A stretch of DNA of 6,802 nucleotides, from contig JAHZHV010000259.1 of assembly GCA_019420085.1 (NCBI GenBank), positions 1-6,802 on the forward strand, written 5' to 3'. Every line of letters begins with the position of its first letter. Within the stretch, counting starts at the first letter, position 1. Below, piece after piece: positions 1 through 5,435 of this stretch. This DNA is from Christensenella sp. Lineage in GTDB: Bacteria > Bacillota > Clostridia > Christensenellales > Maliibacteriaceae. Position numbers and translations under genes: made by a program. Below the pieces are notes generated by a model that was not told the origin of the DNA, did not search any database, and saw only the letters and a program-made list of their open reading frames with translations.

Positions 1-47
1 GCAACGAGATGTTCACGCAGTCCTTCTCCTCCGAGGACGCGCAGTAA
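1..47 (+). CDS. 3' end of an unidentified rightward gene
   Basis: Frame 3 reads NEMFTQSFSSEDAQ and then stops at TAA (45-47). Only about 14 residues are inside the window, so no family can be named. It is supported as the real frame mainly by position: a strong rightward intrinsic terminator begins 60 bases after this stop, which is where the end of a rightward transcription unit is expected. The residues are hydrophilic and look like an ordinary soluble C-terminus. A leftward open frame (1-505) overlaps it in antisense, so the two cannot both be ordinary complete genes here. Confidence 0.45.
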   Translation, partial: NEMFTQSFSSEDAQ

Positions 48-505
48 AGCAGAATGCACGCATAAAAATACACGCGGCTTAGAAACGAACCGCGCGGGAA
101 TAAGACGGGGACGCAGCCTTTTGGCTGCGTCCCTTTGTCGTGTCGGGGAAAAAAGTGCGTCAGGCGCGCCAGCAGGACAAGCATGGCAACGGGCGGCAGC
201 ATCAGAGCATCCAGCGCGACAAGCAGCAGGGCGTTGACGCGCGCTGTGCGGCGGCGGCTGCGCGCACGCTGCATCGGCGGCAGTTTTTCCGTTGCAAGGA
301 TATTGCCGCGCACGGCGGTCAAAAGCGCATAAAACGTACAGATGCTGCCGTGCCATACGGACGCATGCCAAAGGCCGAGGAACGCGTGATACAGCGTAAA
401 TGCCGCCGTGCAGATCGCGGAAACGGCCGTGGTGTCAAAGCGTCTGCCGGCATCATCCGGCGCCGGCGTGGCCAAAAGGCGCCGCAGCATGCCGTCAGCC
501 TTCAT
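1..505 (-). CDS. Truncated-looking multi-helix membrane protein, third gene of the TetR operon (runs off left edge)
   Basis: The ATG at 505 overlaps the 3' end of the TetR gene by 11 bases. There is no clear ribosome binding site in front of it, so translational coupling is likely. The frame has no stop before the window edge (168 codons). Residues about 27-45, 50-66 and 91-115 are hydrophobic and look like three membrane helices, joined by a basic loop (QRARSRRRTARVN). The pattern of residues 28-70, two helices around LYHAFLGLWHASVWHGS, recalls uncharacterised clostridial membrane proteins found beside TetR regulators. Those proteins, as I remember them, are longer and carry further helices. 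Here, from about residue 119, the frame enters the convergent terminator (GTQPKG is hairpin sequence) and then antisense of the + strand gene end, and it stops looking like a membrane protein. I infer that the C-terminal half has been lost and the tail is accidental. Function unknown. Codon use in the first 115 residues is like its neighbours. Confidence 0.55.
   Translation of the reverse strand, partial: MKADGMLRRLLATPAPDDAGRRFDTTAVSAICTAAFTLYHAFLGLWHASVWHGSICTFYALLTAVRGNILATEKLPPMQRARSRRRTARVNALLLVALDALMLPPVAMLVLLARLTHFFPRHDKGTQPKGCVPVLFPRGSFLSRVYFYACILLYCASSEEKDCVNISL
108..138 (+). terminator. Intrinsic terminator of the left-edge gene
   Basis: A perfect 11-bp stem (GGGACGCAGCC at 108-118 paired with 123-133) closes a TTTT loop and is followed by TTTGT (134-138). 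This is a textbook rho-independent terminator for rightward transcription. On the opposite strand the hairpin is followed by CGTCTTATTC, which is T-containing but not a clean T-run. It may therefore work only weakly for the convergent leftward operon, which has no other terminator visible in the window. Confidence 0.85.
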
Positions 506-1085
506 GATTGAACGCGTCGGGGCGCACGCACGATTCGATGACGGCGGCGATCATGTCGATCTCGTCGCGGCAGTCCCCGCGCAGCCACTCCCGCACGATG
601 GCGCTGATGCCTTCCACATAATAGGTCATATAATACGGACGGTGCGCGGCAGGGATTGCAAATCGCGCCAGGATGGGCTCCAGGATGCGCTGCTTCAGCT
701 GCCCGTATCGGGCATGCGACTGCATGATGCCCGGATTGCGGAATGCCGCCCGGTAGACGCTTTTATTGTCCCGGATGAAGCGAAGATAGGGGACAAGATA
801 CGCGCGGGTAACCAGGATCAGATCCGCACGCGTGCGGCCGGCGAGGATCTCCGCTTCACTTTGGGGAAAGTAGGAGGCAAAGCGCGTGTCGATCATCTCC
901 AGCGTTTCGCTTAAAAGATCGGCGATCGTTTCATAATGCAGGTAGAACGTCGAGCGGTTCACGCCGGCCTGCCGGCACAGTTCCCTGACCGTGATGTATT
1001 CAAGATCCTTTTTCTCAAGCAGTGCAATCAGCGCTTCGTCCATGGCAAGGGCGGTTTGAAAGTATCTGCCGTGCGACTTGTTCAT
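495..1085 (-). CDS. TetR/AcrR-family transcriptional regulator
   Basis: The protein has 196 residues, a normal length for the family. The N-terminal domain carries a clear TetR helix-turn-helix at residues 31-51 (ITVRELCRQAGVNRSTFYLHY), with the family's typical STFYLHY recognition-helix end. The rest is a helical ligand and dimer domain. Its C-terminal stretch YYVEGISAIVREWLRG (155-170) resembles the clostridial TetR subgroup whose members end in a GG/GI..I..EWL segment. The start ATG has AAGGA nine bases upstream, inside the 24-base gap after the small membrane protein gene, so the two genes form one operon. The stop overlaps the start of the next membrane-protein frame. By family it should be a local repressor released by a small ligand, probably of this operon. 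The ligand cannot be read from sequence. Palindromes at 1496-1509 and 1529-1540 are candidate operators. Confidence 0.9.
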   Translation of the reverse strand: MNKSHGRYFQTALAMDEALIALLEKKDLEYITVRELCRQAGVNRSTFYLHYETIADLLSETLEMIDTRFASYFPQSEAEILAGRTRADLILVTRAYLVPYLRFIRDNKSVYRAAFRNPGIMQSHARYGQLKQRILEPILARFAIPAAHRPYYMTYYVEGISAIVREWLRGDCRDEIDMIAAVIESCVRPDAFNHEG

Positions 1086-1109
1086 CTGCCGCCGTCCTTT
1101 CGTCCTTTT

Positions 1110-1469
1110 TTATTCGGCCGATTCGCTGATCTGCCGGGCAAGCTGCATGATCGCAAAGGCGTATTTGCGCTTGTCGGCGGCCAGCAGTTTCCGGTAAATC
1201 GGGTAGTTTACCCCGACGCCGGCGAATCCGGCCAGCCCAAGCACGACCCCGGCGCCGACGGCATATACGCCGCCGCCGCCGATGACCCGCATGCAAAGGC
1301 ACATCCCGACGCCCAGCACAAGGCTCATGGCAATGCCGAAAGTATAGGCAAAAATATTTGCCCTGCGCTTTGCACGTCTGTCCAGCTTTTTCAGCGCGAC
1401 GACCTTCGACGTGTCCTTGGGCGCGTATTCGTTTGCGATGGCTTCCGCATAGAGCTTGTCCGTGTTCAT
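1110..1469 (-). CDS. Small two-helix membrane protein of a conserved clostridial family
   Basis: I choose the ATG at 1469, giving 119 residues, because AGAGGA lies nine bases upstream. The longer frame from 1604 adds 45 residues with no family character. Residues 1-35 are a conserved-looking polar region (EYAPKDTSKVVALKKLDRRA). Two membrane segments follow at about 38-62 (NIFAYTFGIAMSLVLGVGM) and 66-88. A basic C-terminal tail (YRKLLAADKRKYAFAIMQLA) ends in QISESAE. I recognise the EYAPKDTSKV and KKLDR..K pattern as a widespread Bacillota family. As I recall, it is sometimes given the doubtful label dihydropteridine reductase; nothing in this sequence supports a reductase, since no nucleotide-binding motif is visible. 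It is the first gene of the operon with the TetR regulator 24 bases downstream, so it is probably under that regulator. Function is unknown. Confidence 0.85.
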   Translation of the reverse strand: MNTDKLYAEAIANEYAPKDTSKVVALKKLDRRAKRRANIFAYTFGIAMSLVLGVGMCLCMRVIGGGGVYAVGAGVVLGLAGFAGVGVNYPIYRKLLAADKRKYAFAIMQLARQISESAE

Positions 1470-1495
1470 GATACAAATTCCTCTCAAAATGGTTT

Positions 1496-1540
1496 TCGGC
1501 CGCGGCCGATGAAACGAGCATAGCGGAATTTCCATGGAAA
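1496..1540. promoter_or_regulatory. Two perfect palindromes, candidate TetR operators
   Basis: TTTCCATGGAAA (1529-1540) is a perfect 12-bp palindrome lying between the proposed -35 and -10. TCGGCCGCGGCCGA (1496-1509) is a perfect 14-bp palindrome lying just downstream of the -10, near the likely transcription start. TetR dimers bind palindromes in these positions to block RNA polymerase. The placement is what an autoregulated operon would show. The GC-rich palindrome could arise by chance in a genome of this composition. The AT-containing one is the better candidate. Confidence 0.4.
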
Positions 1541-1545
1541 CGGAA
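1517..1545 (-). promoter_or_regulatory. Candidate promoter of the TetR operon
   Basis: On the minus strand, TTCCGT (1545-1540), a 17-base spacer and TATGCT (1522-1517) lie about 50 bases before the ATG at 1469. The -10 is fair, but the -35 matches the consensus poorly, so an activator or a different start is possible. The spacer contains the perfect palindrome listed separately. Confidence 0.35.
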
Positions 1546-1615
1546 CGACACGTCCGGCCGCTTGTGTCGATTTGACGCCCGATACGCGCGGCGGTGTTTA
1601 ACAAGGAGACGGCGC

Positions 1616-1762
1616 GTGAAGGAAAAAAGAGGCGGTCCCAAAAAAGACGGACGCCGCGCCGCTTATGTCATCCCCCGCTTATACCATACCATGGAACGCA
1701 CGCGTTTTGCATGCTTTTTTTGCCCGGGCGGGCAAAGACGGCGGGCGGGGGAAGTGGGGTAA
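1616..1762 (+). CDS. Short GTG-started frame with a strong ribosome binding site, possible gene remnant
   Basis: AAGGAG (1603-1608) sits seven bases before GTG (1616). From there 48 codons run to TAA (1760-1762), which falls inside the first copy of the tandem repeat. The predicted start, VKEKRGGPKKDGRRAAYVIP, followed by RLYHTMERTR, loosely recalls the N-terminus of stand-alone 2-oxoacid dehydrogenase E2-core-like proteins of Clostridia. Those begin with basic residues, then a KDGR-type motif and an IM..R stretch. The likeness is from memory and weak. If real, the gene is cut to about its first 35 residues, with the tail (CPGGQRRRAGEVG) coming from GC-rich intergenic sequence. It is otherwise an unexplained short peptide or chance. 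A promoter could not be fitted: TTGACG-N17-TGTTTA (1572-1600) would start transcription inside the ribosome binding site. Confidence 0.25.
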   Translation: MKEKRGGPKKDGRRAAYVIPRLYHTMERTRFACFFCPGGQRRRAGEVG

Positions 1763-1937
1763 ATAAAAAGCCCGCCGCGGGCGGGGAAAGCGCGGCAGAC
1801 AAAAACGTCCGTCGCGGGCGAAAAAAGTGCGATAAGCAAAGACGTCCGTCGCGGATACAAAAGACGTGGGGCAAGTAAAAAAGCCGTCGCGGGCGGTGGA
1901 AGTGCGGTAAATAAAAAAGCCCGTCGCGGATACAAAA
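1752..1937. repeat. Tandem repeat, five imperfect copies of a 37-38 bp unit
   Basis: The core CG(T/C)CGCGG recurs at 1773, 1810, 1847, 1885 and 1922, with spacings of 37, 37, 38 and 37. The whole unit is related from copy to copy. It begins like AGTGCGGTAAATAAAAAAGC, continues with the core, and ends in either GCGGG/GCGAA or ATACAAAA. Copies 3 and 5 share the ATACAAAA ending; copies 1, 2 and 4 carry GCG endings. A partial sixth copy may follow at 1938. Read leftward, each core is followed by a T-run, so the unit resembles a repeated terminator. It lies between the rpe stop and the TetR operon promoter and is non-coding. The remaining 1470-1751 sequence holds the promoter region, the short frame and a hairpin at 1719-1736 (TTTGCCC/GGGCAAA). 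Confidence 0.85.
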
Positions 1938-1949
1938 AACGCGGCGGGC
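1909..1949 (-). terminator. Intrinsic terminator of the nudix-rpe operon
   Basis: On the minus strand, starting 36 bases after the rpe stop, GCCCGCCGCG (1949-1940) pairs with CGCGACGGGC (1928-1919). This is a ten-base stem with one mismatch and an eleven-base loop. It is followed directly by TTTTTTATTT (1918-1909). The left arm and T-run belong to the last complete unit of the tandem repeat, so the terminator and the repeat array are the same kind of sequence. Copy 1 also forms a small version: GCCCG-CGG-CGGGC (1782-1770) followed by TTTTTATTT. Confidence 0.75.
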
Positions 1950-1984
1950 GTGTGAAGAAAGCGGATATGCATTTATGGGGGCCT

Positions 1985-2638
1985 TTACCGTGCGGCGCAC
2001 AGACGGCGCACGGCGCCGGCGGGGTCCTGGGCGCGGAAGAAGTAGGAGCCGGCCACGAGGATATTGGCGCCAGCCTCGATGCACAGCGGGGCGGTTGTTT
2101 CATTGATGCCGCCGTCGACGCTGATCGTCACATCCGGCCGCAGCGTGCGCAGCTGCCGGATGCGCGCAGGCGTCTCGGGCAGGAAGGCCTGTCCGCCGAA
2201 GCCCGGCTCGACGCTCATCAAAAGCACGAGATCCACGCGCGAAAGGTAGGGACAAAGCGCCTCCACGGGCGTGTCGGGGCGAATGGAAATGCCGCAGCGC
2301 CTGCCGCAGGCGTGAATCCGGTCGATGGTGTCGGAAGCGTCGCACGCGCTTTCCAGGTGAAAGGTGATGCTGTCGCTTCCGGCGGCGGCGAACGCATCGA
2401 TGTAGGCGCTGGGGTCCTGCAGCATCAGATGCGTGTCAAAGAAAAGATCGCTGACCCGGCGCAGGCTTTCAATCACCGGCAGCCCGAAGGAGATGTTGCG
2501 CACGAAGACGCCGTCCATGACGTCCAGATGCACCATCGGCGCGCCGCTTTTTTTGACGGCGCAAAGCGCGCCCTTCAAATCGGCAAAGTCGGCGGCAAGC
2601 AGCGACGGGGAAATCTGTACGGTATGCGTGCCAATCAT
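1985..2638 (-). CDS. rpe: Ribulose-phosphate 3-epimerase
   Basis: The enzyme interconverts D-ribulose 5-phosphate and D-xylulose 5-phosphate in the cytosolic pentose phosphate pathway. It is 217 residues long, full length for this TIM-barrel family. Visible landmarks are SPSLLAADF (10-18), HLDVMDGVF (37-45), FDTHLML (67-73), MSVEPGFGGQ (141-150) and VDGGIN (174-179). The family's metal and catalytic residues are present as H37, D39, H70 and D175. GSYFF (197-201) is the phosphate-binding end. The start is fixed by GGGAGG nine bases before the ATG, in the 20-base gap after the Nudix gene, so the two are co-transcribed. Two positions are unusual. The normal VPN after DG.F is VRN (R47), and SLKP-type sequence is SIRP (118-121). 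Neither removes a catalytic residue. Confidence 0.97.
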   Translation of the reverse strand: MIGTHTVQISPSLLAADFADLKGALCAVKKSGAPMVHLDVMDGVFVRNISFGLPVIESLRRVSDLFFDTHLMLQDPSAYIDAFAAAGSDSITFHLESACDASDTIDRIHACGRRCGISIRPDTPVEALCPYLSRVDLVLLMSVEPGFGGQAFLPETPARIRQLRTLRPDVTISVDGGINETTAPLCIEAGANILVAGSYFFRAQDPAGAVRRLCAAR

Positions 2639-2658
2639 AGCGGCATTCCTCCCTTATC

Positions 2659-3222
2659 TCAGCGTCCGGCCAGCGCTTCGCGCGCCAGCATCAGCCCCAC
2701 GATCGTCTTGGAATCCTGAATTTCGTTTGCCGCGGCGCGCGCGATGAGCGCTTCCAGCGGGAAGGCGCGCACGTTCAAAAACTCATCCTCGTCCGGATCG
2801 GTGTCGCAGGGGGTCAAATCCGTTGCAAGATAGATGAAAATGCGCTCGTCAAAGATGCCGGGCGATGTGGCAAGCTCGGTTAAGAGCCGGTACTGTCCGG
2901 CGATTAGGCCGACCTCCTCGCGCAGCTCGCGCTGGGCGCACAAAAGCGGGTCCTCGCCGCGCTCGCGCTTGCCGGCGGGAATTTCCAGCGTCGCGCGGCC
3001 GATGGGATGGCGGAACTGGTAGACCATCGTGACATTCCCGCCGGCGTCCACCGGCACGACCGCCGCCGCGCCCGGATGACGGATGATCTCCCGCTTGGCC
3101 ATGCGGCCGTCGGGCAGGCGCACGTCCCAGACGTCGATGTCCGCCACGCGGCCGGTGTAGACCGTCTTTTTGCTTTCCACACGCTCAAAAAGCGCGTCCT
3201 TGATCGATTGTTCGTCCTGCAT
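2659..3222 (-). CDS. Nudix hydrolase, ADP-ribose pyrophosphatase type
   Basis: It is predicted to hydrolyse ADP-ribose, or a related nucleoside diphosphate sugar, to AMP and a sugar phosphate in the cytosol. The Nudix box GX5EX7REUXEEXGU is perfect: G84, E90, then RELREEVGL at 98-106, whose glutamates bind the metal. It is preceded by YQFRHPIGRATLEIPAGK (68-85), which matches the ADP-ribose pyrophosphatase subgroup's QYR..VGR...E.PAG pattern. The segment ATSPGIFDERIFIYLATDL (118-136) matches the same subgroup, where it helps bind substrate. The length of 187 residues is typical. The start is set by AAGGAGGA eight bases before the ATG. It leads the operon with rpe 20 bases downstream, a pairing that keeps sugar-phosphate and nucleotide-sugar turnover together. 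The exact substrate is inferred from subgroup only. Confidence 0.93.
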   Translation of the reverse strand: MQDEQSIKDALFERVESKKTVYTGRVADIDVWDVRLPDGRMAKREIIRHPGAAAVVPVDAGGNVTMVYQFRHPIGRATLEIPAGKRERGEDPLLCAQRELREEVGLIAGQYRLLTELATSPGIFDERIFIYLATDLTPCDTDPDEDEFLNVRAFPLEALIARAAANEIQDSKTIVGLMLAREALAGR

Positions 3223-3265
3223 CAGGGCAATCCTCCTTAGCTTGTTTCGTGGATTTCCTGCGCCT

Positions 3266-3295
3266 ATTATACGCCGCGGCGGACGCGCTTGTCAG
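3266..3295 (-). promoter_or_regulatory. Sigma-A-type promoter of nudix-rpe
   Basis: On the minus strand, CTGACA (3295-3290), an 18-base spacer and a consensus TATAAT (3271-3266). Transcription should start near 3259, leaving a leader of roughly 36 bases that contains the AAGGAGGA ribosome binding site. No riboswitch or attenuator fits in so short a leader. Confidence 0.8.
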
Positions 3296-3376
3296 CGCGA
3301 TGCGTAAAAAAAGTGCAAAGGCTGCTTAAAAAGTGAAGTTTTCGGACGCGTTGGACGACAAAGGGCGCAAGTTTGC

Positions 3377-3405
3377 TTGCCTTTCGCCGCAAAAGCAGGT
3401 ACAAT
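3377..3405 (+). promoter_or_regulatory. Sigma-A-type promoter of tilS-hpt-ftsH
   Basis: TTGCCT (3377-3382), a 17-base spacer and TACAAT (3400-3405). Transcription should begin near 3411-3413. The ATG at 3416 would then be almost leaderless, while the ATG at 3431 has a leader of about 20 bases. The promoter diverges from the nudix-rpe promoter, with about 80 bases between the two -35 boxes. I see no clear regulator site in that interval. Confidence 0.7.
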
Positions 3406-3430
3406 AGGCAGTGCGATGGAAAAGCTCAGC

Positions 3431-4798
3431 ATGACAAGCGAACAGATGCGCCGCGCCGTCGCCCGCCGCTTGCGCGATGCGGGCGTTGATCGGGGCGCTT
3501 TGGTTTTGGCCGCGGTTTCCGGCGGGCGCGATTCGTCGTGCCTGATGCACATGCTGCGTGCCGTAAGCCTGCAATGCGGCTTTTCCCTTGCGGTGGCGCA
3601 TGTCTGCCACGGCGTGCGCGCGCAGACCGCGATGCGGGACGCCTGCTTTGTGCACACGCTGTGCCGGCGCCTTGACGTGCCCTGTTATGTGCGTGACGTC
3701 GACGCGCCCGCGCTTGCGGCGCGGAAAGGGCTGTCGCTGGAGGATGCGTGCCGAAGGCTGCGCTATGCGGCGCTTGCCGATATCGCGCGCGCTTGCGGCG
3801 CGTTCTGCATCGTGACGGCGCATCAGGCCGACGATCAGCTTGAGACGATGCTCATGGGCATCGCACGCGGCAGCGCGGCGCTTCTTTGCGGCATGGCGCA
3901 GGTATCGTGCGACGCGCGCGGACGCATCGTGCGGCCGCTGCTTGATTTTTCCCGCGCGCAGATTGATTTTTACGCCGCGCAAAACGGCGTGTTGTGCGTC
4001 CGGGACGAGACAAACGCCGATTCCCGCTACCTTCGAAACGACATCCGCGCGCATGTGGTGCCGCCTCTTCGGGCGCGAAACGGCGCGCTTGCCGAGGGTG
4101 CGGCGGCGCTTGCGCGGCAGATGCAGGCGGGTCAGGCGCTTTTGAAGGAGGCATGCCGGGACGCCTTCGCGCGCTTTGTGCGCGAGGATGCGCGCGGCAT
4201 GTGCATTCTGCCCGGCGTGGCGAATCTTTCCCAGGCCGTCGCGCTGGGCGCGCTGAAAGAGGCGCTGACGCGCTTTGGCTGCCGCGCAGGGGAACGCACG
4301 CTTTTTTTGCTGCTGGCGCTTTTTGAAAAACAGTGCGGACGCCGCGTCGATTTAAGCGGCGGCGCGCAGGCGCTTCGCACGCGCGACGGCGTTCTGCTCT
4401 TAAAAAAAAGCGAAGATGCAAAAAGCGAAATCGTGCCGCTTGCCGTGCCCGGCGTGACGCAGACGCCGTGGGGCGTGTTCCGCGTGACGGGGCCGGCGCA
4501 TTGCGCGCACGCGGCGACGCCGCCCCAGCGGCAGTGGTTTCCGGCCGCGGTGGCCGAGGCGGGGCTTTTTGCGCGCACCGCGCGCGCGGGGGAGCGCATG
4601 CGCCCGATGGGCCTTGGCGGCTCCCGGCTTTTGTCGGACGTTTTGTCCGAGGCGGGATTTGACGCGTTTTCGCGCGCGACGCAGCCGCTTGTGGCAAACG
4701 CGCGCGGCGCGCTTTGGGCCGTCGGCGTACGCGCAGACGAATCCGTCTTTGTGCGCGATGGACAACCGGCATATCTGTTTGAATTTGAAGCAAGATAA
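3431..4798 (+). CDS. tilS: tRNA(Ile)-lysidine synthetase
   Basis: TilS uses ATP to attach lysine to C34 of the CAU-anticodon isoleucine tRNA. The tRNA then reads AUA and is charged with isoleucine; the activity is essential in most bacteria. The N-terminal PP-loop is at residues 30-35 (SGGRDS). It is followed by VCHGVR (58-63), LSLEDACRRLRYAAL (101-115), HQADDQLETMLMGIARG (131-147), and IVRPLLDFSR with the RDETNADSRYLRNDIR segment (191-206). All are in the family's order. The C-terminal TilS domain is recognisable around 375-440 (GERMRPMGLGGSRLLSDV and WAVGVR). At 455 residues it is full length. I prefer ATG 3431, with GGAAAA upstream and a sensible leader from the promoter. ATG 3416 adds five residues and would be nearly leaderless. 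hpt follows after 20 bases. The family usual N in the NHGLR-like motif is C here, a variable position. Confidence 0.95.
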   Translation: MTSEQMRRAVARRLRDAGVDRGALVLAAVSGGRDSSCLMHMLRAVSLQCGFSLAVAHVCHGVRAQTAMRDACFVHTLCRRLDVPCYVRDVDAPALAARKGLSLEDACRRLRYAALADIARACGAFCIVTAHQADDQLETMLMGIARGSAALLCGMAQVSCDARGRIVRPLLDFSRAQIDFYAAQNGVLCVRDETNADSRYLRNDIRAHVVPPLRARNGALAEGAAALARQMQAGQALLKEACRDAFARFVREDARGMCILPGVANLSQAVALGALKEALTRFGCRAGERTLFLLLALFEKQCGRRVDLSGGAQALRTRDGVLLLKKSEDAKSEIVPLAVPGVTQTPWGVFRVTGPAHCAHAATPPQRQWFPAAVAEAGLFARTARAGERMRPMGLGGSRLLSDVLSEAGFDAFSRATQPLVANARGALWAVGVRADESVFVRDGQPAYLFEFEAR

Positions 4799-4818
4799 CA
4801 AAAGGAGAACCGAAAACA

Positions 4819-5373
4819 ATGCAGCAGTGGAAGGAATCGATTCAGGAAGAACTCATTTCCAAAGAGCAGCTGGAGCGCCGCGTGGCGGAGCTGGGCGCGC
4901 AGATTACGCGCGATTACCAGGGTAAAAAGCTGCTGATCGTGGGTATCTTAAAGGGTGCGATCGTCTTTTTCACCGATCTTGCGCGGCATATTGATCTGCC
5001 GCTGGTGTTTGACTTTATCAGCATTTCCAGCTACGGCAGCGGCACCACTTCCTCCGGTGAGGTCAAGTTCTTAAAGGACGTCGATCAGCCCATCGAGGGA
5101 TACGACGTGCTGATCGTGGAGGATATCGTCGATTCCGGACGGACGCTGAGCTACCTGCGCTCCAACTTTGCAAGCAGGCGTCCTGCGTCCCTTCGCGTGT
5201 GCTGCCTGCTGGATAAAAAGGAGCGCCGCGAGGTGCCCGTCGACGTCGATTACGTCGGATTCGACATTCCCGATGCGTTTGTGGTTGGGTACGGCCTCGA
5301 TTACGCCGGCATGTACCGCAACCTTCCCTATATCGGCGTGCTGTCGCCGTCGGCTTACGCGGATCAGGAATGA
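4819..5373 (+). CDS. hpt: Hypoxanthine phosphoribosyltransferase
   Basis: It is a cytosolic purine salvage enzyme that joins hypoxanthine (and usually guanine) to PRPP, giving IMP or GMP. The 184 residues are the usual bacterial length. LLIVGILKGAIVFFTDLAR (38-56) is the pyrophosphate-binding loop region. SSYGSGTTSSG (70-80) is the flexible active-site loop with its conserved SYG. VLIVEDIVDSGRTL (97-110) is the PRPP motif with the catalytic aspartate D105. FDIPDAFVVGYGLDY (148-162) carries the purine-binding residues and ends near the conserved R.LPYIG. The ribosome binding site AAAGGAG lies eleven bases before the ATG. It sits between tilS and ftsH, the same order as in many Bacillota, so co-transcription from the tilS promoter is expected. 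Confidence 0.97.
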   Translation: MQQWKESIQEELISKEQLERRVAELGAQITRDYQGKKLLIVGILKGAIVFFTDLARHIDLPLVFDFISISSYGSGTTSSGEVKFLKDVDQPIEGYDVLIVEDIVDSGRTLSYLRSNFASRRPASLRVCCLLDKKERREVPVDVDYVGFDIPDAFVVGYGLDYAGMYRNLPYIGVLSPSAYADQE

Positions 5374-5409
5374 TTTTGCGTGCCGCAAAAGACGCGCCCG
5401 CGGGGCGTG
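5374..5409 (+). other. Two adjacent stem-loops between hpt and ftsH
   Basis: Immediately after the hpt stop codon, TTTTGCG (5374-5380) pairs perfectly with CGCAAAA (5384-5390) around a TGC loop. Two bases later CGCGCCC (5393-5399) can pair with GGGCGTG (5403-5409) around a three-base loop, with one G-U pair. There is no T-run after either, so this is not an intrinsic terminator. It could stabilise the hpt 3' end or mark an RNA processing site separating hpt from ftsH. Confidence 0.5.
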
Positions 5410-5418
5410 CAAGTATGT

Positions 5419-5425
5419 AAGGAGG
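5419..5425 (+). promoter_or_regulatory. Ribosome binding site that fixes the TTG start of ftsH
   Basis: AAGGAGG lies ten bases before TTG 5436. An in-frame TAA at 5418-5420 excludes any start further upstream. The only other candidate, ATT at 5430, is too close to the site. The next in-frame ATG, near 5514, would remove most of the first membrane helix. Confidence 0.8.
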
Positions 5426-5435
5426 ATTCATTAGA

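Noticed and set aside
1572..1600. Rightward promoter TTGACG-N17-TGTTTA for the short frame at 1616
   Set aside because: Transcription would begin at about 1607, inside the ribosome binding site at 1603-1608, so it could not serve that start.
1470..1604. Upstream extension of the small membrane protein to 164 residues
   Set aside because: The extra 45 residues cover the promoter and palindromes and have no family character. The ATG at 1469 has a proper ribosome binding site.
1719..1736. Hairpin TTTGCCC/GGGCAAA as a terminator
   Set aside because: The T-run lies before the stem on the + strand and becomes an A-run after it on the minus strand, so neither direction has a terminating U-tract.
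1752..1937. CRISPR array
   Set aside because: Spacing is regular, but the whole 37-bp unit is related between copies. There is no constant repeat of about 24 bases or more separated by unique spacers, and no cas gene is nearby.
1663..2103. Leftward protein with repeated PRR/ARDG-like segments
   Set aside because: The repetition comes from translating the non-coding tandem repeat. Several overlapping frames do the same, and part of it overlaps rpe.
1952..2719. 255-codon rightward frame opposite rpe
   Set aside because: It is antisense to a complete rpe with all catalytic motifs.
3852..4793. 313-codon leftward frame opposite tilS
   Set aside because: It has arginine- and alanine-rich shadow composition, no ribosome binding site was evident, and it is fully inside an intact tilS.
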